A stretch of 46,605 nt of DNA from Candidatus Hinthialibacter antarcticus (GTDB taxonomy: Bacteria > Hinthialibacterota > Hinthialibacteria > Hinthialibacterales > Hinthialibacteraceae), in assembly GCA_030765645.1 (NCBI GenBank), contig JAVCCE010000005.1, forward strand, positions 1 to 46,605. The letters are read 5' to 3'. The position numbers and the translations under genes are program-made. The notes under the pieces are model-generated. The model searched no databases and was not told the origin of the DNA. It was given only the letters and a program-made list of their open reading frames with translations. Below, one piece after another: positions 1 to 9,500 of this stretch; within the stretch, counting starts at the first letter, position 1; every line of letters starts with the position of its first letter.

Positions 1-2063
1 CAATACCTGCAAACTTAATCATCCCACGGTTATTGCTGATTTCCACCGATGAATTTCGGTGGCCCCATTGAAGCATGTTAGAAATACCTTATGCGACTAT
101 TATATGGTTTACATTTCCACCGATGAATTTCGGTGGCCCCATTGAAGCACGGGTTTACATTATCGGATATTAGTAAGACAACGGCGATTTCCACCGATGA
201 ATTTCGGTGGCCCCATTGAAGCGCCTATACTCAATTCCGTTAGAGGATAACTATCTAACATTTCCACCGATGAATTTCGGTGGCCCCATTGAAGCGTCGG
301 CTTGTCCGTTTGTCATACGGCGGGTTGCTTTATTTATTTCCACCGATGAATTTCGGTGGCCCCATTGAAGCTTGATGAAATGGAAAAACGCGGTATGAGT
401 CGGGAAGACATTTCCACCGATGAATTTCGGTGGCCCCATTGAAGCTCTCGGAAAAGCAGCGGAGAAGACAGCGATAACAATCGATTTCCACCGATGAATT
501 TCGGTGGCCCCATTGAAGCGCCCGTAAGATACAATTGTGCGCTCTTTGGTCATCGAATTTCCACCGATGAATTTCGGTGGCCCCATTGAAGCCAATCGAG
601 ACGAATTCAGATCGCCAGACTCATCCGATATTTCCACCGATGAATTTCGGTGGCCCCATTGAAGCACTGTCTAGCGTCAATGTTTTTTTAACTCCGGCAA
701 AGTGATTTCCACCGATGAATTTCGGTGGCCCCATTGAAGCGAGCAGAACCCGTCAGCGGTCGAGGTCGGGACGATTGCATTTCCACCGATGAATTTCGGT
801 GGCCCCATTGAAGCAGGAACCTTCCGCAACGCGCCGTCGTGCGTCTGCCAAATTTCCACCGATGAATTTCGGTGGCCCCATTGAAGCAATCAATCCCCTC
901 TCCCCTTGGGAGAGGGTTAGGGTGAATTTCCACCGATGAATTTCGGTGGCCCCATTGAAGCAGCCCCACGTTCACCGCTGTCTTCCAGCCCGAATCAACA
1001 AATTTCCACCGATGAATTTCGGTGGCCCCATTGAAGCATCCTCGGAATGATAGAAAACGCCCAACAAAAACCGAATTTCCACCGATGAATTTCGGTGGCC
1101 CCATTGAAGCAATCGAAAGTCACAAGCCAAACAACGGCGATACCGTACCATTTCCACCGATGAATTTCGGTGGCCCCATTGAAGCTATACAGCGGTCAGT
1201 CGGTTACACGCTGACCGGGCATTTCCACCGATGAATTTCGGTGGCCCCATTGAAGCCAACCCGCCGTCATCCAATACAAAACGCAGCGTTCCTATTTCCA
1301 CCGATGAATTTCGGTGGCCCCATTGAAGCAAGTTTTCAACCGCCAACATCTCATCGAGTTGTTGGAATTTCCACCGATGAATTTCGGTGGCCCCATTGAA
1401 GCAACCCAAGGATAAAAAGCGTAACAAAAAACCACTTAAAATTTCCACCGATGAATTTCGGTGGCCCCATTGAAGCTTGGGTTCGTCGCCGGGCGCGGAC
1501 CGGGAACGGGCATTTCCACCGATGAATTTCGGTGGCCCCATTGAAGCAGATACTTAACAACCAATTCTATATATTCCACTTTGCCGGATTTCCACCGATG
1601 AATTTCGGTGGCCCCATTGAAGCAAACGGTTTAAGCGCGGGGAAAAACGGAACCCTCACCCATTTCCACCCATGAATTTCGGTGGCCCCATTGAAGCTAA
1701 AACTCCCGCTCCATCAAATACCCGGTTTGCGAAATTTCCACCGATGAATTTCGGTGGCCCCATTGAAGCACCTCTTGTATTCGGCTGGGACGCCGCCGCC
1801 CTTGCGATTTCCACCGATGAATTTCGGTGGCCCCATTGAAGCCCAGAGCGCATTGATTGGATCGACGTAATCGCCTGCGGGGATTTCCACCGATGAATTT
1901 CGGTGGCCCCATTGAAGCGATTGTGAAACAACACAGCATAAATTATATCCTAATTATTTCCACCGATGAATTTCGGTGGCCCCATTGAAGCAGCGGGCAA
2001 GGCGTCAAGGATCACAGTTTTTTGATCATTTCCACCGATGAATTTCGGTGGCCCCATTAGACA
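1..2063 (+). CRISPR. CRISPR array, 28 repeats visible, leader end cut by window edge
   Basis: A 36-nt repeat begins at 39 and recurs 28 times to 2063, separated by 27 unique spacers of 35-40 nt. Bases 1-38 are a further complete or partial spacer, so the array continues to the left. The repeat holds a 7-bp stem (CCACCGA / TCGGTGG) with a 6-nt loop and ends in ATTGAAGC. That end resembles the 8-nt 5' handle of type I and type III crRNAs, which suggests transcription on the plus strand. The orientation is supported by decay at the right end: the last repeat (2028-2063) matches only up to CCCCATT and then diverges. The repeat at 1662-1697 has G to C at 1671, which breaks one stem pair. No cas gene lies in the window, so the subtype is open. 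The reading frames that run through the array are artefacts. Confidence 0.98.
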
Positions 2064-2088
2064 TAATTTTGTCAGAGCTATGCTTGGC

Positions 2089-3306
2089 TCAGTTCACATT
2101 ATGCACGCGGTGCGGCTCGTCCGTGTCCGGTGGAGTTTGTGATTGGGCGCCTTTTTCCTCAAGCCCGATAATCTCTGGCGCTTTTGTGCGAAAGTATTCC
2201 AGCCATTGCTTTATAATCGCATCTGGCAGGCTGTGATGTTTCGCACCGTATTCTTCGATGGTCTTGCCCCAATAGAAGCTGATCCATCCATCGGCGATCT
2301 TTCTCGATCCGTCAATAAACATGTTCATCTCGTCTATACCACATTTCAGTGGAAACATCTCCTCGATAACCAGAGGTTTGCCGATATCATAGACCTCAAG
2401 CGCCTTGAGCGCCTTGTCGACTTCGTTTTTCCCGGGATAGAAGTGGACGCTGACGAAATCTAATTTGTCGCTTACTTCTTTTGAGTAAAAGAGCGGTTTG
2501 GCATTTGGCCAAGTGTGAGCCCAGGGGATTACTCCAACGGTAATCAGATGATGATTATCGTGCTGCCGGATTGCCGCGACGAGCTTGTTGACCCAGGCCT
2601 TGGCAACTTGTTCTCTCTGGCGTCCGGCGAGATCAAGTGTAATACGCTGGACAAAGTGCTTGCCCCCTAACTCTCCAGCCAACCACTCCGGTTCCGTCTT
2701 TTTCCCGCCCGCAAGGATCGGTTCATTCATAAGGTCGTAACAGAAGACCGCCGGGCTTTGAGCACAAGTCTTTGCGACCGCCTCCCAGAATAGGGCTTGA
2801 ACGTCCCAGCGCTCGGCCTCGTTCATCGAGTCATACCACTGAGGAACGTCTTTCTTGTGGTAGCACCCAAGCCCTGTGATATCGAGGTAGAGTCCGGTTT
2901 TCTCGGCCAGATCCACAAGGCGCGCTAGTTGCCTGAGTTCCAATTCGTTTGGTGTATCCGGCGCCTCCATAAATTTCGCTGTTTGCAGGTGAATCCGCAC
3001 AACATTAGCGCCGAGGGCTTTGATCTCATTGAAGTCTTCAACAACAGTCGACCATTCTTCGTTCCAGTAATCTTCTATGAGGCGTCCTGAGTCGTCATGG
3101 TCGTAGTTGACTCCCCAGATAACGAACCTGGTTCCCGATTCAGAACGGATAAATTGAGTTCCGTCCTCACTGAGGTGAATCAATTCTATGTCTGATTGGA
3201 TGCTCTTTGAGTTTGTATTGGAGTAACTGGATGGGAGTAAAGATATCGCCGCTATCAGAAGGATTACATACACTATTGTGTGCGATGGTTCTTTTTTCGA
3301 AATCAT
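2089..3306 (-). CDS. Secreted glycoside hydrolase, GH5-like (cellulase/mannanase fold)
   Basis: A protein of about 405 residues. The N-terminus is a signal peptide or membrane anchor (MISKKEPSHTIVYVILLIAA), followed by a TIM-barrel region. DLMNEP near residue 195 fits the acid/base Glu of clan GH-A (NEP motif), and VIEEMFP near residue 314 fits the nucleophile Glu. The YYDPYDHDDSGR-type early region with NVVRIHLQ matches the beta-strand 2 area of GH5 enzymes. It probably cleaves a beta-linked glucan or mannan outside the cytoplasm; the substrate cannot be told. I chose the ATG at 3306 because GGAAG lies 8 nt upstream; an in-frame TTG at 3333 would add nine residues and spoil the signal peptide. 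The gene runs towards the CRISPR array, and its stop lies 26 nt from the last repeat. Confidence 0.8.
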   Translation of the reverse strand: MISKKEPSHTIVYVILLIAAISLLPSSYSNTNSKSIQSDIELIHLSEDGTQFIRSESGTRFVIWGVNYDHDDSGRLIEDYWNEEWSTVVEDFNEIKALGANVVRIHLQTAKFMEAPDTPNELELRQLARLVDLAEKTGLYLDITGLGCYHKKDVPQWYDSMNEAERWDVQALFWEAVAKTCAQSPAVFCYDLMNEPILAGGKKTEPEWLAGELGGKHFVQRITLDLAGRQREQVAKAWVNKLVAAIRQHDNHHLITVGVIPWAHTWPNAKPLFYSKEVSDKLDFVSVHFYPGKNEVDKALKALEVYDIGKPLVIEEMFPLKCGIDEMNMFIDGSRKIADGWISFYWGKTIEEYGAKHHSLPDAIIKQWLEYFRTKAPEIIGLEEKGAQSQTPPDTDEPHRVHNVN

Positions 3307-3449
3307 TCTTAATTCTTCCGCACCCAACATCAATTAAATGGACCTGTATAAGATGAGGGCATCTTTTTTTTCTGTCCGTATAAAACCCCTTTGGGAAACT
3401 CCTCAAATCCGTAATAAGTCTTCATCTCCCGGATGAGCGCTTAAATAAT

Positions 3450-3522
3450 CGCGCCTGGAGGGATTTGAACCCCCGGCACCATGAACCGGAATCATGTGCT
3501 CTATCCGCTGAGCTACAGGCGC
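3450..3522 (-). tRNA. tRNA-Arg (anticodon CCG)
   Basis: Read on the minus strand, this forms a complete 73-nt cloverleaf. It has acceptor stem GCGCCTG/CAGGCGC, D arm GCTC/GAGC, anticodon stem CATGA/TCATG around loop TTCCGGT, and T loop TTCAAAT. The anticodon CCG reads CGG (Arg). The discriminator base is G and no CCA is encoded. Confidence 0.96.
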
Positions 3523-3600
3523 ATTGAAGTTGCCGTAGGTATCCTACAAAGTTCACGCCGAAAATCCAGACGCAGAGCCACTCTTTTAACTTAACGATTG

Positions 3601-3659
3601 TGTCATCGCGAGCGCAACGAAGCGACCTGCCTTCGGCAGGCAGGCTTCTCGCTATGACA
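3601..3659. repeat. Short palindromic repeat (TGTCATnGCGAG family)
   Basis: The ends TGTCATcGCGAG and CTCGCtATGACA are inverted copies of each other, and an inner hairpin CCTGCC-ttcg-GGCAGG sits between them. Palindromes beginning with GTCATTGCGAG are widespread non-coding repeats in many bacterial genomes. This copy lies between tRNA-Arg and the HNH gene and probably has no coding role. Confidence 0.7.
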
Positions 3660-3682
3660 AACACGGGATCGGATTATGCGTT

Positions 3683-4228
3683 TTATATCGTTGCTTTCAT
3701 TTGCTCGGGTTCATCGAAGAACAGATACTTGCGCCAAACCTCGCGGCGTTCGCCGATAAGACGAACGAGGTGCAAGAAAGTCGGCAGGGTCGGCTTGCGG
3801 GGGCGATGAATCAATTTCATGCCGATATGGTCGAGCAGGTGGTTGCCTTTTTTGTGGTTGCATTTCTTACAGGCGGTCACGACGTTGTTCCATGAATCCA
3901 CACCACCGCGCGAGACGGGGATGACGTGGTCGAGCGTAAGCTCGTCGGCTTTGAAGACGGTATTGCAATACTGGCAACGAAAGCCGTCGCGCAACATGAT
4001 ATTTTTTCGGCAGAAGGGAATCGGTCGGTAGGGAAGCCTGACGTAGCGGCGCAGGCGAATGACTTCGGGCAAGGGCACGTTGAGGCTGGCGGAGCGTACG
4101 CATTTCTCGGCCTTTTCGATCATATCGGCTTTTTCCGCCAGAAGCATCATCAGCGCACGGCGGGCGTTGCAGATATTAATCGCTTCGTAACTCGAATTCA
4201 GAACGAGCACCCGGTGTTGATGCAGCAT
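3683..4228 (-). CDS. HNH endonuclease family protein
   Basis: A protein of about 181 residues. The N-terminus (RVLVLNSSYEAINICNARRA) is the typical opening of a stand-alone HNH family common in bacteria. The C-terminal half holds the zinc-binding and catalytic HNH core: CQYC, then LDHVIPVSRGG, WNNVV and CKKCNHKKG. The two CxxC pairs bind structural zinc, and the DH of LDH is the catalytic His region. The target and role are unknown; members are often chromosomal singletons, and no restriction or homing partner is adjacent. I start at the ATG at 4228 rather than the TTG two codons upstream. The gene follows the GNAT gene on the same strand, with a 32-nt gap. Confidence 0.88.
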   Translation of the reverse strand: MLHQHRVLVLNSSYEAINICNARRALMMLLAEKADMIEKAEKCVRSASLNVPLPEVIRLRRYVRLPYRPIPFCRKNIMLRDGFRCQYCNTVFKADELTLDHVIPVSRGGVDSWNNVVTACKKCNHKKGNHLLDHIGMKLIHRPRKPTLPTFLHLVRLIGERREVWRKYLFFDEPEQMKATI

Positions 4229-4260
4229 CACCAAACTCGCTTCGATACGCTGCCGGGGTC

Positions 4261-5250
4261 TTACGGCGAATCGGTCCAGTAGTGCAAATGTTGGTCCGCC
4301 GAGAGAAGCCGGAACCCATGCGTTTGATAAAAGCGGATCGCTTTCACGTTTTCCGCCATGGTCCGTAATTCAATCCGGTTAACTTTGCCTTGAAACCATT
4401 CTAGCGCGGCGCCCAATAAGAGCGAACCGAGCCCTTTGCCCTGAAAGCGGCTGTCCACCACGATGAAGTCAATGACGCCGATACTCAAGTTGATATATGA
4501 AAGTAACGCATTGTTAGACAGCAATGAGCAAAATCCGGCGATTTCACCATCTTGCTCAATCACGATGACGGCGTCCGCCATGCCTTCGGCGCTTTTTTGC
4601 GTCCAGATCGCAAAAAGTTCTTGCGTCTTTGCTTGAGGAAACTTCGCCTCATGAAAGAAATGGCTGTAGGCGTGATCGCTTCCTCCAATTCGCTTGAGCG
4701 CGTCAACGTCTTGCGGCCCGGCGTTGCGAATTTGAAAATTATCATATTGCCGCTCGTGTAACCTGTCAATTTGATTTTTTAATTCTTGATCGCGCAATAC
4801 CATGCGGACCGACGTCCCCACCGGGCGGAAGCCCTGTTCGCAAAGCGCGTATGTGATGTTCGATTCATCGGCGTCGACGCGGGTGGTGTAGACGGCGCGT
4901 TCAGGTATTTGCATTTTCTGTTGGAGCGCTTGGGCAATTTTTGAGACAACGCCGTAGTCGTTCGTAAACCAGAATCCTGGTTGGATTTTGTAGTAGGGAA
5001 CTCCGTAGTGATTGGTATGAAATGCGGATTGCTGGATTCCGATTATCGCCGCCAAACGGTCTCCATCGAATACGACTTCGAAGGTTGCTTTATTTTCTTC
5101 GATAGAACGAACCAATCGGTCGCGGTGAAAATCAGTGACGCCCGGTTCCGCCAGATAATCGACAAACCGCCGCCGCCGATCTTCGCGCATGGCATCGAAG
5201 GCGTCTTGGATCAATGGAATATGTTCTGGCTTTGCTGCTTCAAATTTCAT
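4261..5250 (-). CDS. GNAT family N-acetyltransferase, tandem-domain
   Basis: A protein of 329 residues. The C-terminal half (about 170-325) is a clear GNAT domain: IDFIVVDSRFQGKGLGSLLL carries the acetyl-CoA pyrophosphate loop (R/Q-x-x-G-x-G/A) and is followed by NVKAIRFYQTHGF, motif B. The N-terminal half (about 1-150) also begins like a GNAT domain (MKFEAAKPEHIPLI) but lacks a clear acetyl-CoA loop, so it may be a degenerate second copy. Length and layout recall WecD-like enzymes that acetylate amino sugars, but the substrate is not evident. It is transcribed with the HNH gene and lies divergent from adenosine deaminase. A soluble cytoplasmic enzyme is expected. Confidence 0.82.
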   Translation of the reverse strand: MKFEAAKPEHIPLIQDAFDAMREDRRRRFVDYLAEPGVTDFHRDRLVRSIEENKATFEVVFDGDRLAAIIGIQQSAFHTNHYGVPYYKIQPGFWFTNDYGVVSKIAQALQQKMQIPERAVYTTRVDADESNITYALCEQGFRPVGTSVRMVLRDQELKNQIDRLHERQYDNFQIRNAGPQDVDALKRIGGSDHAYSHFFHEAKFPQAKTQELFAIWTQKSAEGMADAVIVIEQDGEIAGFCSLLSNNALLSYINLSIGVIDFIVVDSRFQGKGLGSLLLGAALEWFQGKVNRIELRTMAENVKAIRFYQTHGFRLLSADQHLHYWTDSP

Positions 5251-5295
5251 GGGAACAGAACTCGGTAATCAACGTGTTATTTTAATTCCGGGTAG

Positions 5296-5319
5296 GGTGG
5301 GCTCGCGAAGCAGCCCACC
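5296..5319. repeat. Short hairpin repeat in the GNAT/add intergenic region
   Basis: GGTGGGCT and AGCCCACC form an 8-bp stem around an 8-nt loop, CGCGAAGC. The motif (GTGGGCT, CGCGAAGC, AGCCCAC) is a recurring intergenic palindrome in diverse bacteria. No T tract follows, so it is probably a REP-like repeat, not a terminator. Confidence 0.5.
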
Positions 5320-5421
5320 ACTCGATTTCTATATCCATCATACTAAACAGCCGTTCCACCCGAAAGTGACCGGATTATACTTGGGTGTGAATAAATACCA
5401 TTTGGAGTATCACATCAAGAA

Positions 5422-6558
5422 ATGTTAAGAACCTTTCGCAATCTCTTTTTTCGTCCGAAACCAAAGCAAACATCTATTGCGAAGCCGCCTTCAATCAACG
5501 AGAGCGACCGCGCGTTTATTGAAGCCATCCCCAAGGTCGAAATTCACTTGCATTTTGAAGGCGCCATCCATGCGCAAACGATTTTAAAACTGGCGAAAAA
5601 ACAGAACGTCGAAGAAATCCGCACATTTGCTGATGCGCAATGGGCGTTGTATTTTCAAAACCCGCATGAATTTTTTCAAAAATTTTTATTCATTTCCGGT
5701 TTGCTTCGTTCGCCGGATGATTTTCGCCTCGCCGCGTATGACTTGGGCGCCTATCTCGATCAACAAAACATCCGCTATGTTGAACTGACCTTTGCGCCGC
5801 ATAAATTCATGATGGCGGGCATGGAATACGCTTCGATTATGAATGCGATTGATGAGGGGTTGCGAGAAGCCCCCGGTTCAGAAAAACGCAGTCACCGCTT
5901 CGTGATTGACATTGTGCGCGACCTCGGGCCCGAAGCGGGGATGCGAGTGATTAAAACTGTCGAAGAAAATCCAAATCCGCTTGTGGTTGGCGTCGGTCTG
6001 GGCGGAGGAGAAAACTACCCGCCCGAACAATCGAAAGAAGTGTTTGAATACGCTGCTGGTTTGGGGCTGAGAAAGACCGCCCATGCTGGCGAGGGGCTTG
6101 GCGCGAATTCGATCTGGCGTACGTTGGAATCGCTTAAACCCGAGCGTCTCGATCACGGCGTACGCGCCCATGAGGATGAAAAGTTAGTCGCCTATCTCGC
6201 GGAAAATAAAATCCCGTTGAATTTATGTTTGACCAGCAATGTCATGCTAGGCGTCGTTACGAATATTGAAAATCACCCCTTCAAACAATACGATCAACGC
6301 GGCATTCCAGTAAATCTTAGCACGGACGATCCGCCGTTTTTCCGTACCACGCTTAATGACGAATTTGCCAACCTGGTGCAATATCATGGATACAAGACAA
6401 ACGAGTTTCCACGTTTAATTCAAAACGCGTTACAAGCATCTTTCTTAGATGATGATTCAAAACAAAAACTCAGCGCTGAGATAACCCGCGAGACCGATGC
6501 GCTGGCGCAGTCGCCTTCCACTGTTTCGGAACCCGCATCGGTTCGTTCGGGCCGGTAA
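5422..6558 (+). CDS. add: Adenosine deaminase family protein
   Basis: A protein of 378 residues, slightly long for the family (about 330-350). All metal and catalytic positions of adenosine/adenine deaminases are visible. These are the HxH of EIHLHFEG (H42, H44), HAGE near 221-224 (zinc His and catalytic Glu), LDHG near residue 245, and STDDPPFF near 300 (zinc Asp plus substrate Asp). The family hydrolyses adenosine or adenine to the inosine or hypoxanthine form in purine salvage. The first 30 residues are an extra basic stretch with no obvious function. The last 89 nt overlap the 3' end of the convergent TPR/ASPIC gene. Whether the substrate is adenosine or adenine cannot be decided here. 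Confidence 0.9.
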   Translation: MLRTFRNLFFRPKPKQTSIAKPPSINESDRAFIEAIPKVEIHLHFEGAIHAQTILKLAKKQNVEEIRTFADAQWALYFQNPHEFFQKFLFISGLLRSPDDFRLAAYDLGAYLDQQNIRYVELTFAPHKFMMAGMEYASIMNAIDEGLREAPGSEKRSHRFVIDIVRDLGPEAGMRVIKTVEENPNPLVVGVGLGGGENYPPEQSKEVFEYAAGLGLRKTAHAGEGLGANSIWRTLESLKPERLDHGVRAHEDEKLVAYLAENKIPLNLCLTSNVMLGVVTNIENHPFKQYDQRGIPVNLSTDDPPFFRTTLNDEFANLVQYHGYKTNEFPRLIQNALQASFLDDDSKQKLSAEITRETDALAQSPSTVSEPASVRSGR

Positions 6559-9500
6559 TCGTTCGCGTGTTATATTCCAACAAGTATTCAAGATTCTCCG
6601 CCGTGAGCGGGTAACTCTTGTCGTCTCCGTATGGATAGCCGCCCATCTCCTTAAACGGCAATGGCTCGACGGTGACGCTGTGCGCAGTGCTGATGTCGGC
6701 GTCTTTCACCCAACCATGCAAGTGCAAAAAGTAAGTCAGGTTCGCGGCTTTTTGTTGATTGCTCGCGTCAAACGTCGCGGCAACCTCATCGCCCGGCGCC
6801 ATGATAACGTAATGGTCGTCGAAATCGGTCAGCAATGAATGCACGTCGCCGAAGCGGGTGTAGTCGCCGACGTTGAAACTCCAACGCTGATTGTCATTGC
6901 GCTGACTATAGTCGTACCAATGCGGCCCGACGCCCGCGAGGTCATACATGCGCGAGTAGCCGCCAAAACGAAAGTCGGCGGAGGTCATCTCATGTGTGAT
7001 GATCTTGAAGCCTTCTGTGATCGGCGCGGGATCAACCCAGATGCGGTCCCAATGCACCATCAGAGTCGAGACGATTCGGACCGTATGATCATTTGTTTTG
7101 AACAAGCCGCTCAAATCCAGCGGGACGGTCTTTAATTTGCCCGCAGGGAAGCCCATCGGATTTTTGACCGTTTCCCATTCGCCGCTTTCATTTTTGACTT
7201 GCAAGTAGGGCATGACAAAATCGAGCGATGGGTTCTGTTCCAACGAACGCGCCACGCTGGAATTGGGCCAGTCAACGTAGCCGGTCATAAATAATAGGAC
7301 TGGCTGCGTTTCGTCAAAATCTCCCAAGTCGATCTCGAACCAGTATTCATGATCGACGCCTTCAAAGTGTGTGTCTAAATTAAATGGACGCGGATAACGG
7401 TTGTCATTTTCTTTCACTAAATCCGTTACGTCATTGCCGAAATTGTCCACCATGCGTGCGATGAGGCGCGCCTGTTTCGACATGCCGTAGAGTTTGAATT
7501 TAGGAAACGGCGGCAGAGTAAAACTCTCGTTGACATGAATCTCAATCGCGTCTGGATGCGAAGCGGACAGCAGTTCGAGGCGGTCCAGATAAGTGATCTC
7601 GCGCAGTTCTTCCGAAGCGCGAACGTGATATTCGCCGTCGAGTGGTTTCATCTGGTCGCCGCGTATGCGGATGTATTCCTCCGGGCGCGGCGGGAAGAAT
7701 CCTCCGCCGACGTATAGGCCAAGCGGCCCAGTGGAAAGCGCATCGCTGATGAAGTCAAACTTCTCGCCGTCCCAGGTATAGATAAACGGACACGAACCCG
7801 CATAACCAGGCTTCTCCGAGACGTTCAAGATCGCAGGAGACGCGGCGGCGGTATGAATTTCATTTTGGAAAATGCCGTTGGGCCAGGTGATTCGCAGCAC
7901 GTCGACTTGGTCGCGGTTGCCGACGCCGATATGCGTGACGGGTTCTTGAATTTCACGATAGGCGCGAAACAGGCCGTCTTTGATCTGAATCTTGGCGCCG
8001 TAACCGAATGAAGTGTTTTTCTCCCCATTCACTTTCACCAGAATGGATTTGTTGCTCTCTTTCAAATCATTTTCGTATGGAAGCAAATAACCGTCGTCAT
8101 AGTTGACCAGCAAATCCAAATCGCCGTCCCAGTCGATGTCAGCGGGGATGGCTGAATGGACGCTTTGATTGGTGCGTTGGTTTGTGAAAATAGATTTAGT
8201 CAAAATGGAATTTTGGGGCGAGTGTATAATGGTAAGCGCCGCGCGGTCATTGCCTTTTCGTTCATGCAACACATCAAGAAGCCCATCGTTATTAAAATCA
8301 CACACAGACAACGGGCTGTATCCAGGCGTTTCAATTAACGGAATTTCAATTTCACCCTCTTGATTGACACGAAATAGCTGCTCATTCATCCAAGCATTGA
8401 AAACAACCAGTTGCTTTGAATTATTTGATTCAAAACTAAAGCATCGAATATAGGGCGTCGTATCGAGATTGGAAACTAGCGGCTTGTCTTCAACTAATTT
8501 AAAGCGCACTTCTCTTAGATTATCAAAGACGCGTACGTTTCCATCTGATGTGAGCTGAAAGATATCCAAATCGTTATCGAAATCATAATCAGAGGTAGTA
8601 ATTGAATAGCTGTTTCCTAATTGCAATCCATCAATGGTTTCTGTCACATTTTTAAATGAACCGTCGCTGTTGTTTTGAAGAATTAAGTCGCCTTCGTTTG
8701 GCCTTGCGAGAAAAAGATCAAGGTCGCCTTCGTGGTCAAAGTCTGTCCAACAGGCGTCATTTACGCCGTCCGTTTCAGCAGTGAAAAGGTTATCCAATAA
8801 ATCGTATCCGCTTCCATTGTTCTTAAACAAAACGACTTTATCTGGCGAGATGAAAAGCAGATCAAGTTGTTTGTCGTTATCAAAATCAGCGGGATAGCAT
8901 TTGTCGTACGCAACTTCGCCAATCAGTTTCTGTGAGATGATTTCTGCATTCTTGTCTATGCGAACGATATGAGTTTTCTCTTCGCTGGTGATGACGAGAT
9001 CAGTCTGTTTGGCTTCGAGGTCAGGCAATGACGCCAATACGCGAGTAGAGGAAACGTCTAGTTTTTTCTTCAATGCGTTTGACCAGTCAGTGTTGATTGT
9101 AAACTCTGAGGATGTCTTACTGCTGGTTGGTGTTTCTGATGGTTGCTTTGTGATTTCATATTCCAGCGGGCCGAAGAATATACCTTCATCAACGGCGTCG
9201 GGAGGGCGCTGCGCTTCGTTTTTTTTGTATTCCTGAAATTGCTTTTGTAACTCGCGGCTGCGGTCGCGTTGACCGTTACGCGCAGCAAACAGCATGAGTT
9301 GATAAATTGCGCTGGTATGCGCCGGGTCGAGTGTAAGCGTCTTCTCAAACCAGGGGATGGCTTCCTGATTGCGGCCCAGATTCACCAGCGATAAGCCGAG
9401 GTTATAAAACAACGCCGCATCTTCTGCGTTATTCTTTGCAATCTCCTCAAAGCAGGGCAGAGCGTCTTTGAAGTTGCCCTGTGTTTTATAAATGAGTCCC

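Noticed and set aside
251-1939. Many overlapping open frames through 251-1939, on both strands, with repeated MGPPKFIGGN-like peptides
   Set aside because: They are translations of the CRISPR repeat and its spacers; the peptide repeats with the repeat unit and no ribosome site or coding pattern exists.
3422-3664. Small open frame overlapping tRNA-Arg and the palindromic repeat
   Set aside because: It covers a tRNA gene and a non-coding repeat, and its peptide has no recognisable feature.
5296-5319. Hairpin upstream of add considered as a terminator for the convergent or divergent gene
   Set aside because: No T tract follows on either strand, and the motif is a common palindromic repeat.
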